From positions 248,001-312,000 of the forward strand of contig NZ_JAHXYI010000007.1 of the NCBI RefSeq assembly GCF_019970045.1: a stretch of DNA of 64,000 bases. Reading direction: 5' to 3'. The stretch is from Chryseobacterium sp. GVT01B (lineage in GTDB: Bacteria > Bacteroidota > Bacteroidia > Flavobacteriales > Weeksellaceae). Each line of letters opens with the position of its first letter. The first letter of the stretch is position 1. Shown piece by piece: positions 51,416-59,201 of the stretch. The notes under the pieces were generated by a model. The model had not been told where the DNA came from. It saw nothing but the letters and a program-made list of their open reading frames with translations, and ran no database searches. Position numbers and translations under genes: made by a program.

Positions 51416-51997
51416 TTAAATTTCCTCTTTTGAAATCCATTTCCCAACCGTAGGAGCCTGATAATTTCTCATCTTTTCCAGCAGATCATCAATCGTATCA
51501 CTGATCAATAGCATATCTCTGTTTACCTGCTTTAAAAATCCTTTATCCACCATGGTCTGAACTAGTTTGATCAGATCATCATAAAATCCGCCAATATTCA
51601 GAATTCCGATGGGTTTTTTGTGAAGTCCGAGCTGTGCCCAGGTGATCATCTCGAAAAATTCTTCCAAAGTTCCGTAACCGCCCGGAAGAACGATAACACC
51701 ATCACAAAGTTCATTCATTTTGGTTTTTCTTTCGTGCATGGTTTCCACGATGATAAGTTCGGTCAGATTTTTATGAGCAATTTCTTTAGATTGCAGAAAG
51801 TGGGGAAGGACTCCAACGACCTTGCCTTTTTCACTCAATGCTCCGTCAGCAATCGTTCCCATCAAGCCAACATCTGCACCGCCATAAATGAGCTGTATAT
51901 CTTGTTTAGCCATGGTTTGTCCAAGCAGGAATGCCTGTTCTTTATAAATGTCGTGCGAACCAAAACTTGAGCCGCAGAATACAGTGATACTTTTCAT
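51416..51997 (-). CDS. LOG family protein (TIGR00730 Rossmann fold, cytokinin riboside 5'-monophosphate phosphoribohydrolase type)
   Basis: The frame is open to 52042, but its first 15 codons (starting MLSLSKH) lie inside a dispersed repeat; the true start is MKSITVFCGSSFGSHD at 51997, giving 193 aa. The LOG motif GGADVGLMGTIADGAL and the catalytic PGGYGTLEEFFEMITW (about residues 109-124) are present. LOG proteins release the base from nucleoside 5'-monophosphates. In bacteria they are often stand-alone genes, and the physiological substrate is not certain. Confidence 0.92.
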   Translation of the reverse strand: MKSITVFCGSSFGSHDIYKEQAFLLGQTMAKQDIQLIYGGADVGLMGTIADGALSEKGKVVGVLPHFLQSKEIAHKNLTELIIVETMHERKTKMNELCDGVIVLPGGYGTLEEFFEMITWAQLGLHKKPIGILNIGGFYDDLIKLVQTMVDKGFLKQVNRDMLLISDTIDDLLEKMRNYQAPTVGKWISKEEI

Positions 51998-52020
51998 TGT
52001 ATAAGGTTTTTTATGGTTTG

Positions 52021-52113
52021 GATGCTTCGACAAGCTCAGCATGACATCTCTAATACTAACTGTTTTTTAGAGATGAATTTTTAGCTGTGTCATGCTGAGC
52101 CTGTCGAAGCATT
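52021..52113. repeat. Inverted-repeat REP-like element
   Basis: Two arms, GCTTCGACAAGCTCAGCATG (about 52023-52044) and CATGCTGAGCCTGTCGAAGC (about 52091-52111), are inverted with one mismatch, separated by ~45 nt. This motif recurs between genes in many Bacteroidota genomes and gives rise to spurious MLSLSKH-type translations. One copy is present, between pepD and the LOG-family gene. Confidence 0.7.
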
Positions 52114-52135
52114 TTTATTTCAATTAAAAATTAAA

Positions 52136-52165
52136 AATATCCAAAATCATAAGACTTTGGATATT
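52136..52165. terminator. Terminator of pepD
   Basis: AATATCCAAA and TTTGGATATT form a 10-bp stem around a 10-nt loop, downstream of the minus-strand pepD gene. Confidence 0.75.
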
Positions 52166-52186
52166 CAATATAGTAATTTTAATGTC

Positions 52187-53629
52187 CTATTTCTGAGGAA
52201 TATTCGCTAAAATATCTTTCAGGAAACTCCAGAATTTCTGAGTAGAAGGAATGTTCGCTTTTTCATCAGGAGAGTGTGCTCCTCTGATGGTTGGTCCAAA
52301 GCTTACCATTTCCATTTCAGGATAATTGGCTCCGATGATTCCACATTCAAGACCTGCGTGACAAGCTACTACATGAGGTTTTTCACTAAACTTCTCTGTG
52401 TAAAGTTTCTCCATCAGCTGTACGATCTCTGAACCTGGTTTTGGCTTCCATCCCGGGTATGAACCGCTGAATTCAACGTTCATTCCAGCTAATTCTGCCA
52501 CAGATTTTAATTGTTCTGCTACTGAATATTTTGAAGAATCTACAGAAGATCTCGTAAGGTTTAAGATCTTCAGTTCTCCGCCTTTCAATTCAACTCTGGC
52601 TACGTTGTTGGAAGCTTCTACAAGATCAGCCACATCCGGGCTCATTCTGTATACTCCGTTGTGAAGAGCTTTTAGAGTAAGAATCACCTTTTTAGAATCA
52701 CCTTCTGAAATTGCTTTGTCAGAAGATGTAGAGTTCTCAATATTGATCTGGATTCCCGGTTCTACAGTTGCAAACTCTTCTAAAATATCTTTTTTAAGAA
52801 CAGTTACATTTTCAATAAACTCCTGAGCATTTCTTACTGAAATCAGAGCAACACCTTCTCTTGGGATCGCGTTTCTCAACCCTCCGCTGTCGATAGAAAC
52901 CAATTCAATATTCTGATTTTCCAATCCGGTGTAAAGAAGTCTTCCCAGAATAATATTGGCGTTTCCAAAACCTTTATGAATATCCATTCCGGAATGTCCT
53001 CCCTGAAGACCTTTTACTTCAAGTCTTACAATTTGTCCTTTTGGAGCTTCTGCAGTATAGTTTTGAGTGATGGTTACATCAACACCTCCTGCACAGCCGA
53101 TATCAATTTCATCATCCTCTTCAGTGTCAAGATTTAATAAAATTTCACCTGTCAGTTGTCCTGGTTTTAACCCTAAAGCACCTGTCATTCCTGTCTCTTC
53201 ATCAATGGTGAAAAGGGCTTCCAATGCAGGGTGTGGAATATCTGAGCTTTCAAGGATAGACATGATTGTTGCTACTCCCAAACCATTGTCAGCTCCTAAA
53301 GTAGTTCCTTTTGCCTTTACCCAGTCACCATCAATTTCCATTTTGATTCCTTCCGTTTCAAAATCAAAAGTAACATCATTGTTTTTCTGGCAAACCATAT
53401 CAAGGTGCGACTGAAGCACGATCGATTTACGGTTTTCCATTCCTGCAGTGGCAGGTTTTTTAATGATAACATTTCCTACTTCATCTACGGTAGTTTCCAG
53501 TCCCAGATCTTCACCAAATCCTTTGATGAAAGCGATTACTTTTTCCTCTTTTTTTGAAGGCCTTGGAACAGCATTTAATTTGGAGAAGTTCTTCCAGATT
53601 ATCTGCGGTTCTATATTAGATAATTCCAT
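52187..53629 (-). CDS. pepD: Aminoacyl-histidine dipeptidase (M20C)
   Basis: This 480-aa cytosolic metallopeptidase cleaves Xaa-His dipeptides, including carnosine-type substrates. The zinc ligands are in VLQSHLDMVCQ (about residues 71-81), LGADNGLGVA (about 112-121), IDEETGMTGA with the catalytic Glu-Glu pair, and LNLDTEEDDE, with a late histidine in HAGLECGIIG. The inserted dimerisation domain has GLQGGHSGMDIHKG. Length and start match PepD. It is a single gene with a terminator. Confidence 0.94.
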   Translation of the reverse strand: MELSNIEPQIIWKNFSKLNAVPRPSKKEEKVIAFIKGFGEDLGLETTVDEVGNVIIKKPATAGMENRKSIVLQSHLDMVCQKNNDVTFDFETEGIKMEIDGDWVKAKGTTLGADNGLGVATIMSILESSDIPHPALEALFTIDEETGMTGALGLKPGQLTGEILLNLDTEEDDEIDIGCAGGVDVTITQNYTAEAPKGQIVRLEVKGLQGGHSGMDIHKGFGNANIILGRLLYTGLENQNIELVSIDSGGLRNAIPREGVALISVRNAQEFIENVTVLKKDILEEFATVEPGIQINIENSTSSDKAISEGDSKKVILTLKALHNGVYRMSPDVADLVEASNNVARVELKGGELKILNLTRSSVDSSKYSVAEQLKSVAELAGMNVEFSGSYPGWKPKPGSEIVQLMEKLYTEKFSEKPHVVACHAGLECGIIGANYPEMEMVSFGPTIRGAHSPDEKANIPSTQKFWSFLKDILANIPQK

Positions 53630-53660
53630 TGAATTTTATTTTTCTCAAATTTACGAAATA

Positions 53661-53693
53661 AAAAATGCTTCTGTGAGACACAGAAGCATTTTT
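53661..53693. terminator. Terminator of the lipoprotein gene
   Basis: AAAAATGCTTCTGTG and CACAGAAGCATTTTT form a 15-bp stem with an AGA loop. It lies just downstream of the minus-strand lipoprotein gene. Confidence 0.92.
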
Positions 53694-53709
53694 GTATGAT
53701 TTTGCTTTA

Positions 53710-54201
53710 CTAGCAGCCACATTCTCCGTAGATCGGAGTGGTGAAGATGGTGCCATCTGGTTTTTCAATAGTCAGAGTACCTTCAAACAGTAAAGCTTCT
53801 TCGCCTTTTATTTTTTTACCTTTCACAGAAATTTTATAATTATCATTTTCTATTTCCTTGGTCAGTAATTCATCTACTTCCATATCACTTGATGAGATAA
53901 GATTCAGAGCCAGTCTTTTACCATCCAGCATCATATAAGCTGTTTTTCCGGCGTCATCTGCGTAGATGTATCTTTCATTTTCAAAATCAGCTTTGCTTAT
54001 GGCAAAATAGCATGAGCATTCTTTGATTTCTTTAGGAAACGGAATTGTCCCTACCAGAATATTGCCTGAAGAAGTACCTGAAGAAGCAGAATCTTTAGCA
54101 ACATGTGAAGAATCGGCAGAAGCAGAAGCTGAAACCGTTTCTTTTTCCTTTTTGCAGGCTACCAGTAGAAATGCGGAAAATAAAATGATTAAATATTTCA
54201 T
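53710..54201 (-). CDS. Lipoprotein, 163 aa
   Basis: The signal peptide ends in a lipobox (FLLVAC, C16). A serine/alanine-rich linker (residues ~20-48, SASASADSSHVAKDSASS) follows, and then a small beta-rich domain with two cysteine pairs (ECSCYF and a C-terminal GECGC) that could form disulfides. I do not recognise the family. It is 23 bp downstream of the LURP-one-like gene and probably co-transcribed with it. Function unknown. Confidence 0.78.
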   Translation of the reverse strand: MKYLIILFSAFLLVACKKEKETVSASASADSSHVAKDSASSGTSSGNILVGTIPFPKEIKECSCYFAISKADFENERYIYADDAGKTAYMMLDGKRLALNLISSSDMEVDELLTKEIENDNYKISVKGKKIKGEEALLFEGTLTIEKPDGTIFTTPIYGECGC

Positions 54202-54224
54202 GTGTTTGTGGTTTTATTATTTGT

Positions 54225-54830
54225 TTATCCTCTTGCTCTTTCAAGAAGTGTCATCATTAATAGAGAAAGGATTACTAAACTTTCCTCCTCATCATCAATA
54301 TCGATCAGTCTGTCCAGCTGAAATCTTCTTCCGAAGAATGAAGGCATTTTTTTAAGCTTAAAATAAGCTTTACCGTCAATACCTGTTACCGTATAAGATG
54401 GATTAAGGAAATAGCCTGTGAACATTCCGATGATAGGAAGTTCTCCAACAAAGCTGTCCCAGAATCTTACCCATGCGCTGTCTTCCTGAACTTTAAACTT
54501 AGGCTGATCGTGTGCATCCAGAATATCATAGCTTGCTTTCCAGATAGAACGCATCCCTTTTCTGGCTAATCTACCGAAGTTTTTGTTGTCAATAAGATCA
54601 TTCAAAGAATATGAAGCGTTGAAATCTATCCATTTATTAGCTCTGATTCTGAAAAGTTCTTTAGACTTGCTCTCATCATTAAAAACGACAACATCTTCTT
54701 TCAACTTGAACATTTTCTGACGCACATACGCTACATAATTTCCGTTTTTGTCAGTAATGTTGAAGTCACTTGCTAAAGTAGTGATTTTGAATTTGAAATC
54801 CAGAGGATAGTTAAGATTGTTAAGTACCAT
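54225..54830 (-). CDS. LURP-one-related / tubby C-terminal-like protein
   Basis: This 201-aa soluble protein has strand patterns typical of the LURP-one-related/scramblase beta-barrel: DFKFKITTLASDFNITDKNGNYVAYVRQKMFKLKEDVVVFND and later DILDAHDQPKFKVQEDSAW and YTVTGIDGKAYFKLKKMPSFFGRRFQLDR. Proteins of this fold may bind lipids or membranes; no enzyme motif exists. A hydrophobic loop (GELPIIGMFTGYFLNPSY) could touch a membrane. It precedes a lipoprotein gene on the same strand. Confidence 0.72.
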   Translation of the reverse strand: MVLNNLNYPLDFKFKITTLASDFNITDKNGNYVAYVRQKMFKLKEDVVVFNDESKSKELFRIRANKWIDFNASYSLNDLIDNKNFGRLARKGMRSIWKASYDILDAHDQPKFKVQEDSAWVRFWDSFVGELPIIGMFTGYFLNPSYTVTGIDGKAYFKLKKMPSFFGRRFQLDRLIDIDDEEESLVILSLLMMTLLERARG

Positions 54831-54939
54831 GTCAGTTTATTTTTTTCATATTTAATTTAAGCCGCAAATATAAAGGTTTTTTTAGAGTTCTCAGATATGG
54901 GAGAAAATTTAAAATATCATATTGAGACATTAATCTATT

Positions 54940-55088
54940 GGTCAATTGTCAATTTTTGCTTCGCAAAGTGAAAGGTGAATTCCCAACCTCAACCTCAATC
55001 TCAAACCAAAGTCCCCAAACCCCGAATCTCGTACCCCGAAAAAAATTCACAAGCGAAGCGAATTGACGATTCACCATTCACTATTAAT
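54940..55088. repeat. Dispersed intergenic element, family A (complete copy)
   Basis: Left end GTCAATTTTTGCTTCGCAAA, middle words CCCCGAATCTCGTACCCCGA, right end AAATTCACAAGCGAAGCGAA followed by TTGACGATTCACCATTCACT. Same order and orientation as the copy at 38206-38348. It occupies almost all of the gap between the LURP-one-like gene and recR, so the recR -33 region lies at its right edge. Confidence 0.75.
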
Positions 55089-55104
55089 TATCAACTTTAA
55101 TCCT

Positions 55105-55112
55105 TATTTTTG
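55105..55112 (+). promoter_or_regulatory. Putative -7 box directly in front of recR (leaderless candidate)
   Basis: TATTTTTG is separated from the recR ATG at 55118 by only 5 nt (TACCT), the same arrangement as at 17889-17902. A -33 TTG is not found at 17-23 nt; the nearest is inside the family A repeat, 39 nt upstream. Confidence 0.45.
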
Positions 55113-55117
55113 TACCT

Positions 55118-55729
55118 ATGGATTACCCAAGTAAAGTATTGGCAAAGGCGGTAGACGAGATTTCGGGATTGCCTGGGATTGGAAGAAAAACGGCTTTGAG
55201 ATTAGCACTGCATTTATTGAAGCAGCCCAATTCCAGAGCTGTAAGTCTTGGAAATTCCCTTATTAATCTTGTCAACGAAATAAAATACTGTAAAGAATGT
55301 CATAATTTTTCAGATTTTGACATCTGCGAAATATGCAGCAATGAAAAAAGAAATGGCGAGCTCATCTGCATCGTTGAAGATGTACGCGATGTAATTGCCA
55401 TTGAAAATACAGGAAAATACACGGGAAAGTATCTGATTCTTGGTGGGAAAATTTCTCCTATGGAAGGAGTAGGGCCTGGACAATTGAATATTCCAAGCAT
55501 TGAAAAGAAACTGAATGATGGAAAGGTGAAGGAATTTATTTTTGCATTGAGTGCCACGATGGAAGGAGATACAACTGCTTATTATATTTATAAGAAATTT
55601 AAAAGTTTCAATGTGAATTTTTCCAGCATTGCAAGAGGAATTTCGGTAGGAGATGAACTGGAATATGCTGATGAAATTTCATTGGGAAGATCTATTATCA
55701 ACAGGTTGCCATATAACGAAAAGGATTAA
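55118..55729 (+). CDS. recR: Recombination protein RecR
   Basis: This 203-aa protein acts with RecO and RecF in loading RecA on gapped DNA. It has the N-terminal helix-hairpin-helix (ISGLPGIGRKTALRLALHLL, about residues 14-33), a four-cysteine zinc finger (CKECHNFSDFDICEIC, C57-C72), and a Toprim domain (ICIVEDVRDVIAIENTGKYTGKYLILGGKISPMEG). Start and length match the family. The GT2 gene begins 1 bp after the stop, so the two are co-transcribed. Confidence 0.96.
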   Translation: MDYPSKVLAKAVDEISGLPGIGRKTALRLALHLLKQPNSRAVSLGNSLINLVNEIKYCKECHNFSDFDICEICSNEKRNGELICIVEDVRDVIAIENTGKYTGKYLILGGKISPMEGVGPGQLNIPSIEKKLNDGKVKEFIFALSATMEGDTTAYYIYKKFKSFNVNFSSIARGISVGDELEYADEISLGRSIINRLPYNEKD

Positions 55730-55730
55730 T

Positions 55731-56564
55731 ATGAAACTGTCTGTTATTATTGTTAATTATAATGTTACCCAATTGCTCAGAAGCTGTCTCCTGTCACTTC
55801 AGAAATATATACAAGAGATAGAATATGAAGTGATTGTTATTGATAATGCTTCTACAGACAGTTCCTGGAGAGATCTTATTCCCGAATTTCCGAACGTACA
55901 CTTTATATCTTCTGAAATCAACGGTGGTTTTTCAAAAGCGAATAACCAGGCGATTCAAACGGCGAAAGGGGAATATATTTTACTTTTAAATCCTGATACT
56001 GAATTTGAAGGTTTTTACATGAAAGAACTTCTGGATTTTGCGGATTCTCAGCCTTCTTTCGGATGTCTGGGAGTAAGAATGCATGATGCAGAAGGAAATT
56101 TTCTTCCAGAAAGTAAACGTTCAGTACCGGATATGTTTAACTCTTTTGAAAAGCTGTTTACGAATTTTAAAAAGAATAATTCCAAGTCTTATTACAGGAA
56201 TGACATTGAAGAAAATGCAGTTGCTGAAGTAGAAGTGATGACAGGCGCATTTTTGTTGGTTAAAAAAGACGTCTACGAAAAAATAGGAGGGCTGGATGAA
56301 GCTTATTTTATGTATGGAGAAGATATTGATCTTTGCTATACCTTTTTAAGAAACGGTTACAAAAACTTCTATTATGGTAAAGTTTCTATACTTCATCACA
56401 AAGGGGAAAGTACAATCCGGAATGAAGTATATCTCAAGAGGTTTTACGGAGCTATGCAGATCTTTATTGATAAATATTATAAAGAATTGAAGCCTGTACA
56501 ATATTCATTTTTAAAAGCAGGATTAAAACTACGCTATCAGATTGAAAAGATCAGGTTAAAATAA
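55731..56564 (+). CDS. Glycosyltransferase family 2
   Basis: The frame is open from 55653, but that upstream part overlaps recR; the correct start is MKLSVIIVNYNVTQLL at 55731, giving 277 aa. GT-A fold motifs are VIIVNYN, VIDNASTDSSW, the nucleotide-binding DxD equivalent NPDTEF and the acceptor-site motif GAFLLVKKDVYEKIGGLDEAYFMYGEDIDLCYTFLRNG. It resembles rhamnosyltransferase-like GT2 enzymes that build surface polysaccharides. No polysaccharide locus is near, and linkage to recR is probably not functional. Confidence 0.9.
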   Translation: MKLSVIIVNYNVTQLLRSCLLSLQKYIQEIEYEVIVIDNASTDSSWRDLIPEFPNVHFISSEINGGFSKANNQAIQTAKGEYILLLNPDTEFEGFYMKELLDFADSQPSFGCLGVRMHDAEGNFLPESKRSVPDMFNSFEKLFTNFKKNNSKSYYRNDIEENAVAEVEVMTGAFLLVKKDVYEKIGGLDEAYFMYGEDIDLCYTFLRNGYKNFYYGKVSILHHKGESTIRNEVYLKRFYGAMQIFIDKYYKELKPVQYSFLKAGLKLRYQIEKIRLK

Positions 56565-56592
56565 AAAAGCAACTCAATTTGAGTTGCTTTTG
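56565..56592. terminator. Bidirectional terminator
   Basis: AAAAGCAACTCAA and TTGAGTTGCTTTT form a 13-bp stem with almost no loop. It lies between the convergent GT2 and secG genes. Confidence 0.88.
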
Positions 56593-56615
56593 TTTTATAT
56601 AAGATGGTATTCTTC

Positions 56616-56969
56616 TTATTTTGCCGGTGCTACAGGAGTTTTCGCCGGAGTTGTTGTAGAAGAAGCAGGAGCTGACTGTTTTGCAGGAGCTTCTTTCTTC
56701 ACGGGTTGTTTCTGTGTAGGAGCTACCTGAGATGGCTTACCTGTGATAACAACGCTTATAAGGATAAGAACAATGATAGTTCCGCCTAGAGTCCATGTTG
56801 CTTTTTCCATGAAATCATTGGTTCTCTGTACTCCAAACTGTGCAGATGATGCACCTCCGAATGTACTGGAAAGGCCTCCTCCTTTTGGATTTTGTGCCAT
56901 AACGATGATTACCAATAAAACGCTGGCAACCATAACAAGAACCATCAATAGTGTAAATATAGTATCCAT
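56616..56969 (-). CDS. secG: Preprotein translocase subunit SecG
   Basis: This 117-aa protein has two membrane helices (residues ~4-24 and ~58-76), the conserved loop AQNPKGGGLSSTFGGASSAQFGVQRT between them, and an unusual Ala/Pro/Lys/Thr-rich C-terminal tail of about 40 residues. SecG supports protein export through SecYEG. The tail is common in flavobacterial SecG. It is a single gene. Confidence 0.95.
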   Translation of the reverse strand: MDTIFTLLMVLVMVASVLLVIIVMAQNPKGGGLSSTFGGASSAQFGVQRTNDFMEKATWTLGGTIIVLILISVVITGKPSQVAPTQKQPVKKEAPAKQSAPASSTTTPAKTPVAPAK

Positions 56970-57056
56970 TAATTCTGATATCTTTTTGAATGGGCAAATT
57001 TAATCTTTTTTTACTGAATGACAAAAAAAGAAGTCGCCAAATGTTGATAAAAATAA

Positions 57057-57082
57057 AAACGGCAACAATTGTTGCCGTTTTT
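57057..57082. terminator. Terminator of the M16 peptidase operon
   Basis: AAAACGGCAACAA and TTGTTGCCGTTTT form a perfect 13-bp stem, downstream of the minus-strand M16 gene ending at 57103. Confidence 0.9.
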
Positions 57083-57102
57083 TGTATAAAAATTGGATGT
57101 TG

Positions 57103-59148
57103 TTATTTAAAATCAGCATCAGTAGCCTTATTTACTTCATAAGACTTTACATTCATCGTCATATCCATTCCCATCTGGCTTACAGAGATGGTGTATGGCA
57201 TTTTTACCCCTTCTACATCTTTGTAATTAGAGAATGTTGTCGGAATTGTCATTTCCTGACCTTTGGCTTTTATTTTCTTGGTTTCTCCGGTTTTTAATCC
57301 CGTTGCAACGCTGTAGTAATAAGTGGTATCTCCACCTTTAATTGCATAAGAATCTTCACCACCGATTTTTTCAATTCCTCCTAATTTATAATCAGCAGAT
57401 TTTGCAAAACCTAACTCTTCAAAAAGCTCCGGGTTCTTTTGTTTTTCAGCAATTTCTTCCGGTGTGATGTCAACTTTTTGTCCCATTTGCATAGAATAAC
57501 CAGTCTTTCCGTCAAATACCTGCTTCTGAACAACCTGTCCCATTGCTGTTACAGTTGTAAGCTCCTTTCCGCCTTGTGCCTTAACGATTTTGAAATCGAT
57601 GTTTTGTCCTTGCATAGACATTGAAGCATTCGTAGTATATGAAGTAATTTTAGCCAGATTAGCTTTTCCTCCGATAGCATTGATGTATTTATCTGCGATA
57701 GAAGCAACCGTTACGCTTGCATCTACTTTTTGTACAGTTGGTTTTGCAACAGGGTTGGCATCCTTATCAAAATATTTTACCGGGTAACCTAATTTTTCCA
57801 GTCCTTCAGAAATGTCAGATGCTTTACCTGCAATGAAAATTCTGCTTTGGTTAGGTAAAATGGTAGCTTTTACAGCATTAGTAACATCTGCAGCAGTTAC
57901 TTTATCAATAGATTTCAGATAATTGGTGTAGAAGTCAGCTGGTAAATCCTGCACTTTCTGGTTTAATGCAAATCTGGCAATATTCGCTGGCTGTTCTAAA
58001 GACATAATGAAAGCTCCTTTCAGTTTTGCTTTTGCATTTGCCAATTCCTCAGGTTTTACAGTAGAAATCGCATTAAGTTCATTCATAAATTCCTTAACCG
58101 CTTTGTCAGTAACCTCGTTTCTTACGCTTGCGCTTGCAGAGAATTGTGGAGAATACTTGCTGGCTACCATACTTGAATAAGCACCGTAAGTAAATCCATT
58201 CTTCTCTCTAAGGTTCATGAAAAGTCTCGCTTCACCACCACCTCCAAGGATATAGTTCGCAATAGTTGCAGGGAAATAGTTAGCATCTTTCATTTTCAGC
58301 GTGTTCAGGTTGTTTAGGGAAACAACAGACTGTACAGCAGAAGGAACATCCACTACATTAATCTCTGTTTTCGCAACATTAGAAGCCGGTTCCGGCGGTG
58401 CAATAGGAGTGTTTGCTTTTTTCCAGCTGCTGAAAGACTTTTCGATCAATGGTTTTACCTGGTCAAATTTTACGTCTCCAACGATTACTAAGTAAGCATT
58501 ATCCGGAGCGTAGTATTTTTTGTAAGTATTTTGTACGTCGGCTAACTGAATTTTATTGATAGATTCAACGGTTTCAAATTCACCTCTTGACGTATTTTTT
58601 CCATACATCAAAGCGTTGGAAACTCTTGATGCAATAGAAGAAGCATTTTTTTCCTCAGATTTTAATCCTTCGACAGCTCTTTCTTTAGAGTTCTGAATTT
58701 CTTCAGCAGAGAATTTAGGATTAATAATAGCATCAGCCATTAAGCCTAAAACTTCAGGAAAATATTTTGAAAGAGAGTTCGCAGAAGCACCTCCTGAAGA
58801 GAAGTTAAGGTTAGCTCCAAGATAGTCTACTTTTTTGTTGAAATCATCTTTGGAGATATTCGTAGTTCCGTTTTCGAACTGTTCAGCCATAATTTCGCTT
58901 ACTCCGGTTACAGCTCCTTCATTGTATGGAGGTCTGTCCATAGAAAGGCTAGCGCTTACTCTTGGTAGTTTGTTGTTCTCAACCACCATTACTGTAAGAC
59001 CGTTGCTTAGCTGGAAAGTTTTTGGCTTGGCAATGTTAATCGCAGGAGTAGGTCCCGGTTTCGGCATTGCATTAAGATCTATTTTTTGTGCTGAAACCAT
59101 TCCTGTAAAGAAAAACGCTGCAGCTATATATGTTAATTGCTTTTTCAT
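57103..59148 (-). CDS. M16 peptidase-like protein, inactive subunit with LolA-like C-terminal domain
   Basis: This 681-aa exported protein (signal ~1-20) has an M16 N-terminal domain in which the HxxEH zinc motif is lost: the corresponding GVSEIMAEQFENGTTN lacks both histidines. A second M16 domain follows with the NAYLVIVGDVKFDQV and RLFMNLREKNGFTYGAYS motifs, as in the catalytically inactive chain of heterodimeric M16B proteases. About 190 C-terminal residues form a beta-rich LolA/DUF-like domain (YINAIGGKANLAKITSYTTNASMSMQGQ) not usual in M16 proteins. It pairs with the active subunit encoded 53 bp upstream. Confidence 0.88.
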   Translation of the reverse strand: MKKQLTYIAAAFFFTGMVSAQKIDLNAMPKPGPTPAINIAKPKTFQLSNGLTVMVVENNKLPRVSASLSMDRPPYNEGAVTGVSEIMAEQFENGTTNISKDDFNKKVDYLGANLNFSSGGASANSLSKYFPEVLGLMADAIINPKFSAEEIQNSKERAVEGLKSEEKNASSIASRVSNALMYGKNTSRGEFETVESINKIQLADVQNTYKKYYAPDNAYLVIVGDVKFDQVKPLIEKSFSSWKKANTPIAPPEPASNVAKTEINVVDVPSAVQSVVSLNNLNTLKMKDANYFPATIANYILGGGGEARLFMNLREKNGFTYGAYSSMVASKYSPQFSASASVRNEVTDKAVKEFMNELNAISTVKPEELANAKAKLKGAFIMSLEQPANIARFALNQKVQDLPADFYTNYLKSIDKVTAADVTNAVKATILPNQSRIFIAGKASDISEGLEKLGYPVKYFDKDANPVAKPTVQKVDASVTVASIADKYINAIGGKANLAKITSYTTNASMSMQGQNIDFKIVKAQGGKELTTVTAMGQVVQKQVFDGKTGYSMQMGQKVDITPEEIAEKQKNPELFEELGFAKSADYKLGGIEKIGGEDSYAIKGGDTTYYYSVATGLKTGETKKIKAKGQEMTIPTTFSNYKDVEGVKMPYTISVSQMGMDMTMNVKSYEVNKATDADFK

Positions 59149-59201
59149 TTGTAAAAATTTAATTTTTAATAATCATATTGTAACCTAAAAAGTTGAAATG
59201 A

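Noticed and set aside
55653..55730. Upstream extension of the GT2 frame
   Set aside because: It overlaps the 3' end of recR in another frame; the GT2 fold begins right after the ATG at 55731.
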